From Chitinophaga sp. CB10 (GTDB taxonomy: Bacteria > Bacteroidota > Bacteroidia > Chitinophagales > Chitinophagaceae): 64,000 nt of DNA. The DNA lies in the NCBI GenBank assembly GCA_001870995.2, contig MLAV02000005.1, positions 62,001 through 126,000 of the forward strand. Reading direction: 5' to 3'. The notes below the pieces were generated by a model. The model was given only the letters and a program-made list of their open reading frames with translations. It was not told the origin of the DNA and did no database searches. Every line of letters begins with the position of its first letter. The stretch's first letter is position 1. The position numbers were made by a program, and so were the translations under genes. Shown piece by piece: positions 62,132 through 64,000 of the stretch.

Positions 62132-62212
62132 CCGGGCTACCCCGGAGGTAACTTCAATAAAGTAATAAGGTGCTTTGTGTGGTGGGAACAAAGACTTTCG
62201 CCAGAAATGGCG
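62132..62212 (-). promoter_or_regulatory. Structured 5' leader of the susC operon
   Basis: Three hairpins follow each other in the minus-strand RNA: CGCCA-TTTC-TGGCG (62199-62212), CTTTGT-9 nt-ACAAAG (62173-62193) and CCGGG-GTAG-CCCGG (62132-62145). Two copies of TCAACCAT follow, the second holding the leader start codon. The region does not match a riboswitch I know. Confidence 0.55.
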
Positions 62213-62236
62213 ACTGGTGGTGGTAAATTCTAAATA

Positions 62237-62255
62237 GTCTACTAAAACTGTAGAC
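62237..62255 (-). promoter_or_regulatory. Dyad operator at the susC promoter
   Basis: GTCTAC-TAAAACT-GTAGAC is a 6-bp dyad with a 7-nt centre. It touches the -7 box and covers the predicted start of transcription, the position of a repressor site. The cognate regulator is not in the window; an Rrf2- or BlaI-like protein is only a guess. Confidence 0.65.
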
Positions 62256-62285
62256 AAATATACAACGCGATTTTAAAACCGCAAA
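62255..62285 (-). promoter_or_regulatory. susC operon promoter
   Basis: On the minus strand TTTG (62282-62285), 19 nt and TATATTTG (62255-62262) form a perfect Bacteroidota consensus promoter, giving a susC leader of about 320 nt. Confidence 0.82.
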
Positions 62286-62377
62286 TAATTTCAGAAAAAA
62301 ATATAGCCATGGCCGTTTGATATTCGTTAAATTGAGCCCGTTATTTCCGTGGAAATAGCTACTAAAACGTTACAACA

Positions 62378-63823
62378 ATGGAATGGAAAGACCTTCAGCC
62401 ACAGGCACTGTGGTCCTATTTCGCCGCACTGAACGCGATCCCAAGGGCTTCTAAAAAAGAGGCGGCAGCTATTGAATTTGTGATCAAATTCGGAGAGCAG
62501 CTGGGCCTGCCTGCTACGCGGGATAAAGCGGGCAACGTCGTGATTAAAAAACCTGCTACCCCTGGTATGGAAGGCAGGAAAACGGTGGTGCTGCAATCCC
62601 ACCTGGATATGGTGCATCAGAAAAACAACGATACCAATTTCGACTTTGATACGCAAGGCATTGATATGTATATCGATGGCGACTGGGTAAAAGCCCGGGG
62701 GACGACGCTTGGCGCAGACAATGGCATCGGCGTGGCGGCGATTATGGCTATACTGGCTGATAAAAGTTTGCAACATGGCCCGTTGGAGGCGCTGTTTACC
62801 ATTGATGAGGAGACCGGGATGACGGGCGCCATACAGCTGGACCCATCCATGATCAGCGGCAGCATCCTGCTGAACCTGGATACAGAGGAAGAACATGCCT
62901 TTACGATAGGTTGCGCGGGCGGGCTGGACACCAATACCCGCGGGGAATACCAGCAGGTGCCTGCCGGCGATGGCTTCCTCTCTTACATCATCGAACTGAA
63001 AGGATTACTGGGCGGGCACTCCGGTATGGATATCCACAAAGGCAGAGGCAACGCCAACAAGCTCATGAACCGGCTGCTGTATAAAGCGCAGCCCCTGTTT
63101 GATATACAACTGGTAAGCATAAACGGGGGAAGTTTGCGTAATGCCATCCCGAGGGAAAGCACTGCACAGGTACTGATCTCCAAAGCGGAAGAAGCGGATT
63201 TCCTGGAGTTTATCAGCAGCTTCACCGCTACGCTGAAAGAAGAATACAGCGCTATCGAAAAAGACTTAACCATCGAGTTGAAAAAGGCGACTAATCCTGG
63301 CCTCATGATGGAGCCGGCATATTTTGAAAAACTGACCCGTGCCCTGTATGCCATGCCAAACGGGGTTTACAGGATGAGCCCTGAAATCAGCGGGCTGGTA
63401 GAAGCTTCTACCAACCTGGCGCGCGTGCTCGTCAAAGACGGCGTTTTCACCACACAATCCCTGCAACGCAGCAGCGTGGATAGTACCAAAGAGGATGTGG
63501 CTTACGCGGTAAGGGCAGGCCTGGAAAATATCGGTTGCGAGATTAACCAGGAAGGCGGCTACCCCGGCTGGAAGCCTAACCCGAATTCTGAAATCCTCGG
63601 GATTATGACTAAGCTGTTTGAGGCGCAGTATGGCAAAACGCCGGAAGTGGGGGCAGTACATGCAGGCCTGGAATGCGGCATACTCGGCTCCCACCTGCCT
63701 GGTATGGATATGATTTCATTTGGTCCAACTATTTTGGATGCGCATTCGCCTAAGGAAAGAGTGCAGATATCATCTGTGGAAAGGTTTTATCAGTTGCTGA
63801 CGAATACGCTGAAAGCGATATAG
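62378..63823 (+). CDS. pepD: Aminoacyl-histidine dipeptidase (M20 family)
   Basis: 481 residues, full PepD length. The di-zinc site is intact: His75 and Asp77 in QSHLDMVH, Asp114 in GADNGIG, the catalytic Glu144-Glu145 in IDEETGM, and further ligands in NLDTEEEH and the C-terminal GAVHAGLECG. GGHSGMDIHKGRGNA is the dimerisation-lid motif. It cleaves Xaa-His and other dipeptides in the cytosol. It is divergent from the susC operon, and followed by a strong terminator. Confidence 0.94.
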   Translation: MEWKDLQPQALWSYFAALNAIPRASKKEAAAIEFVIKFGEQLGLPATRDKAGNVVIKKPATPGMEGRKTVVLQSHLDMVHQKNNDTNFDFDTQGIDMYIDGDWVKARGTTLGADNGIGVAAIMAILADKSLQHGPLEALFTIDEETGMTGAIQLDPSMISGSILLNLDTEEEHAFTIGCAGGLDTNTRGEYQQVPAGDGFLSYIIELKGLLGGHSGMDIHKGRGNANKLMNRLLYKAQPLFDIQLVSINGGSLRNAIPRESTAQVLISKAEEADFLEFISSFTATLKEEYSAIEKDLTIELKKATNPGLMMEPAYFEKLTRALYAMPNGVYRMSPEISGLVEASTNLARVLVKDGVFTTQSLQRSSVDSTKEDVAYAVRAGLENIGCEINQEGGYPGWKPNPNSEILGIMTKLFEAQYGKTPEVGAVHAGLECGILGSHLPGMDMISFGPTILDAHSPKERVQISSVERFYQLLTNTLKAI

Positions 63824-63845
63824 TTTAATCTCATTATAAACGGGA

Positions 63846-63878
63846 GGGAGTAACAGTGCGTGTTGCTCCCTTTTTTTT
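63846..63878 (+). terminator. Terminator after pepD
   Basis: A 9-bp stem (63846-63854 with 63862-63870, one G-U) and eight T residues, 22 nt after the stop. Confidence 0.9.
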
Positions 63879-63894
63879 CACATGTCATTGAAAC

Positions 63895-63917
63895 AAAAAG
63901 GCCGGAATAATCCGGCC
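63895..63917 (-). terminator. Terminator of the gene entering from the right edge
   Basis: A perfect 7-bp stem GGCCGGA/TCCGGCC (63900-63906 with 63911-63917) followed on the minus strand by five U, 25 nt after the stop at 63943. Confidence 0.82.
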
Positions 63918-63942
63918 CTTGTTTCTTATGGGATCAATCAAC

Positions 63943-64000
63943 TTATTGTGATTTGAGACTGTGTACAGGATTGAGCAATGCCGCGCGGATCGCCTGGTAA
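63943..64000 (-). CDS. C-terminal end of a probable FtsX/MacB-type ABC transporter permease (5' part outside window)
   Basis: Only the last 18 codons are inside: YQAIRAALLNPVHSLKSQ then TAA. The pattern (P/Q)AxxAAxxNPVxSLR/K is the usual ending of Bacteroidota MacB-like permeases with FtsX domains. The call rests on this short tail and on the terminator behind it. Confidence 0.55.
   Translation of the reverse strand, partial: YQAIRAALLNPVHSLKSQ

Overview
The window looks like chromosome from a Bacteroidota species, most probably a Chitinophaga-like member of the Chitinophagaceae. The pointers are a flexirubin-type aryl-polyene pigment cluster, a SusC/SusD pair, DUF4270 and DUF4907 proteins, a BlaI/M56 pair, TlpA/DUF4369 proteins, few Shine-Dalgarno sequences, and many promoters of the Bacteroidota type (TTTG, about 19 nt, TAnnTTTG). 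No phage, insertion sequence or CRISPR array was seen.

Layout. 1-6060: minus-strand pigment genes (tyrosine/histidine ammonia-lyase, ketoreductase, ketosynthase, ACP, acyltransferase, dehydratase-like protein, and a secreted protein cut by the window edge). 6132-11537: membrane and envelope genes (CNNM/CorC-type protein, ZIP transporter, PAP2 phosphatase, methyltransferase, LTA-synthase-like sulfatase-fold enzyme). 11713-25745: glmM, cysteine desulfurase, a LytS/LytR-type two-component pair, Kelch and DUF4907 proteins, DUF4270 lipoprotein, outer-membrane protein, GH1 glycosidase, a formylglycine-generating-enzyme-like lipoprotein, and M56/BlaI with visible operators. 25997-28290: two tandem TlpA-like thioredoxins.

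28313-43183 is a single-strand block holding all histidine and tryptophan biosynthesis genes in an interleaved order: hisG-D-C-B, then trpE-G-D-C-F-B-A, then hisH-A-F-IE. Each half begins with a short leader peptide and an attenuator. The his leader contains six His codons (five in a row) and the trp leader contains Trp-Trp-Trp. Both are too short for ordinary gene calling, and both have antiterminator pairings that can be read from the sequence. hisA is fused to a GNAT acetyltransferase domain.

43522-54231: TraB/GumN protein, an ECF sigma factor with a membrane partner, a UmuD-like protein without its catalytic serine, a SRAP protein, a GHKL ATPase fused to a PD-(D/E)XK-like domain beside tRNA-Gln(CTG), a secreted protein, an FAD oxidoreductase and a membrane glycosyltransferase. 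54247-55815: thioesterase, PfkB kinase, tRNA-Gln(TTG).

55881-62285 is a self-contained operon: consensus promoter, overlapping dyad operator, structured 5' leader, a 26-codon leader ORF ending in four Cys codons and a stop, susC, susD, a 42-residue membrane protein, a fatty-acid-hydroxylase/sterol-desaturase protein and a terminator. With the his and trp leaders, this makes three amino-acid-run leader peptides in the window. The cysteine-leader SusCD-hydroxylase operon and the GHKL-nuclease protein are the best candidates for undescribed biology. A PepD-type dipeptidase and the tail of an ABC permease close the window. All functional calls come from reading motifs; no database search was run.
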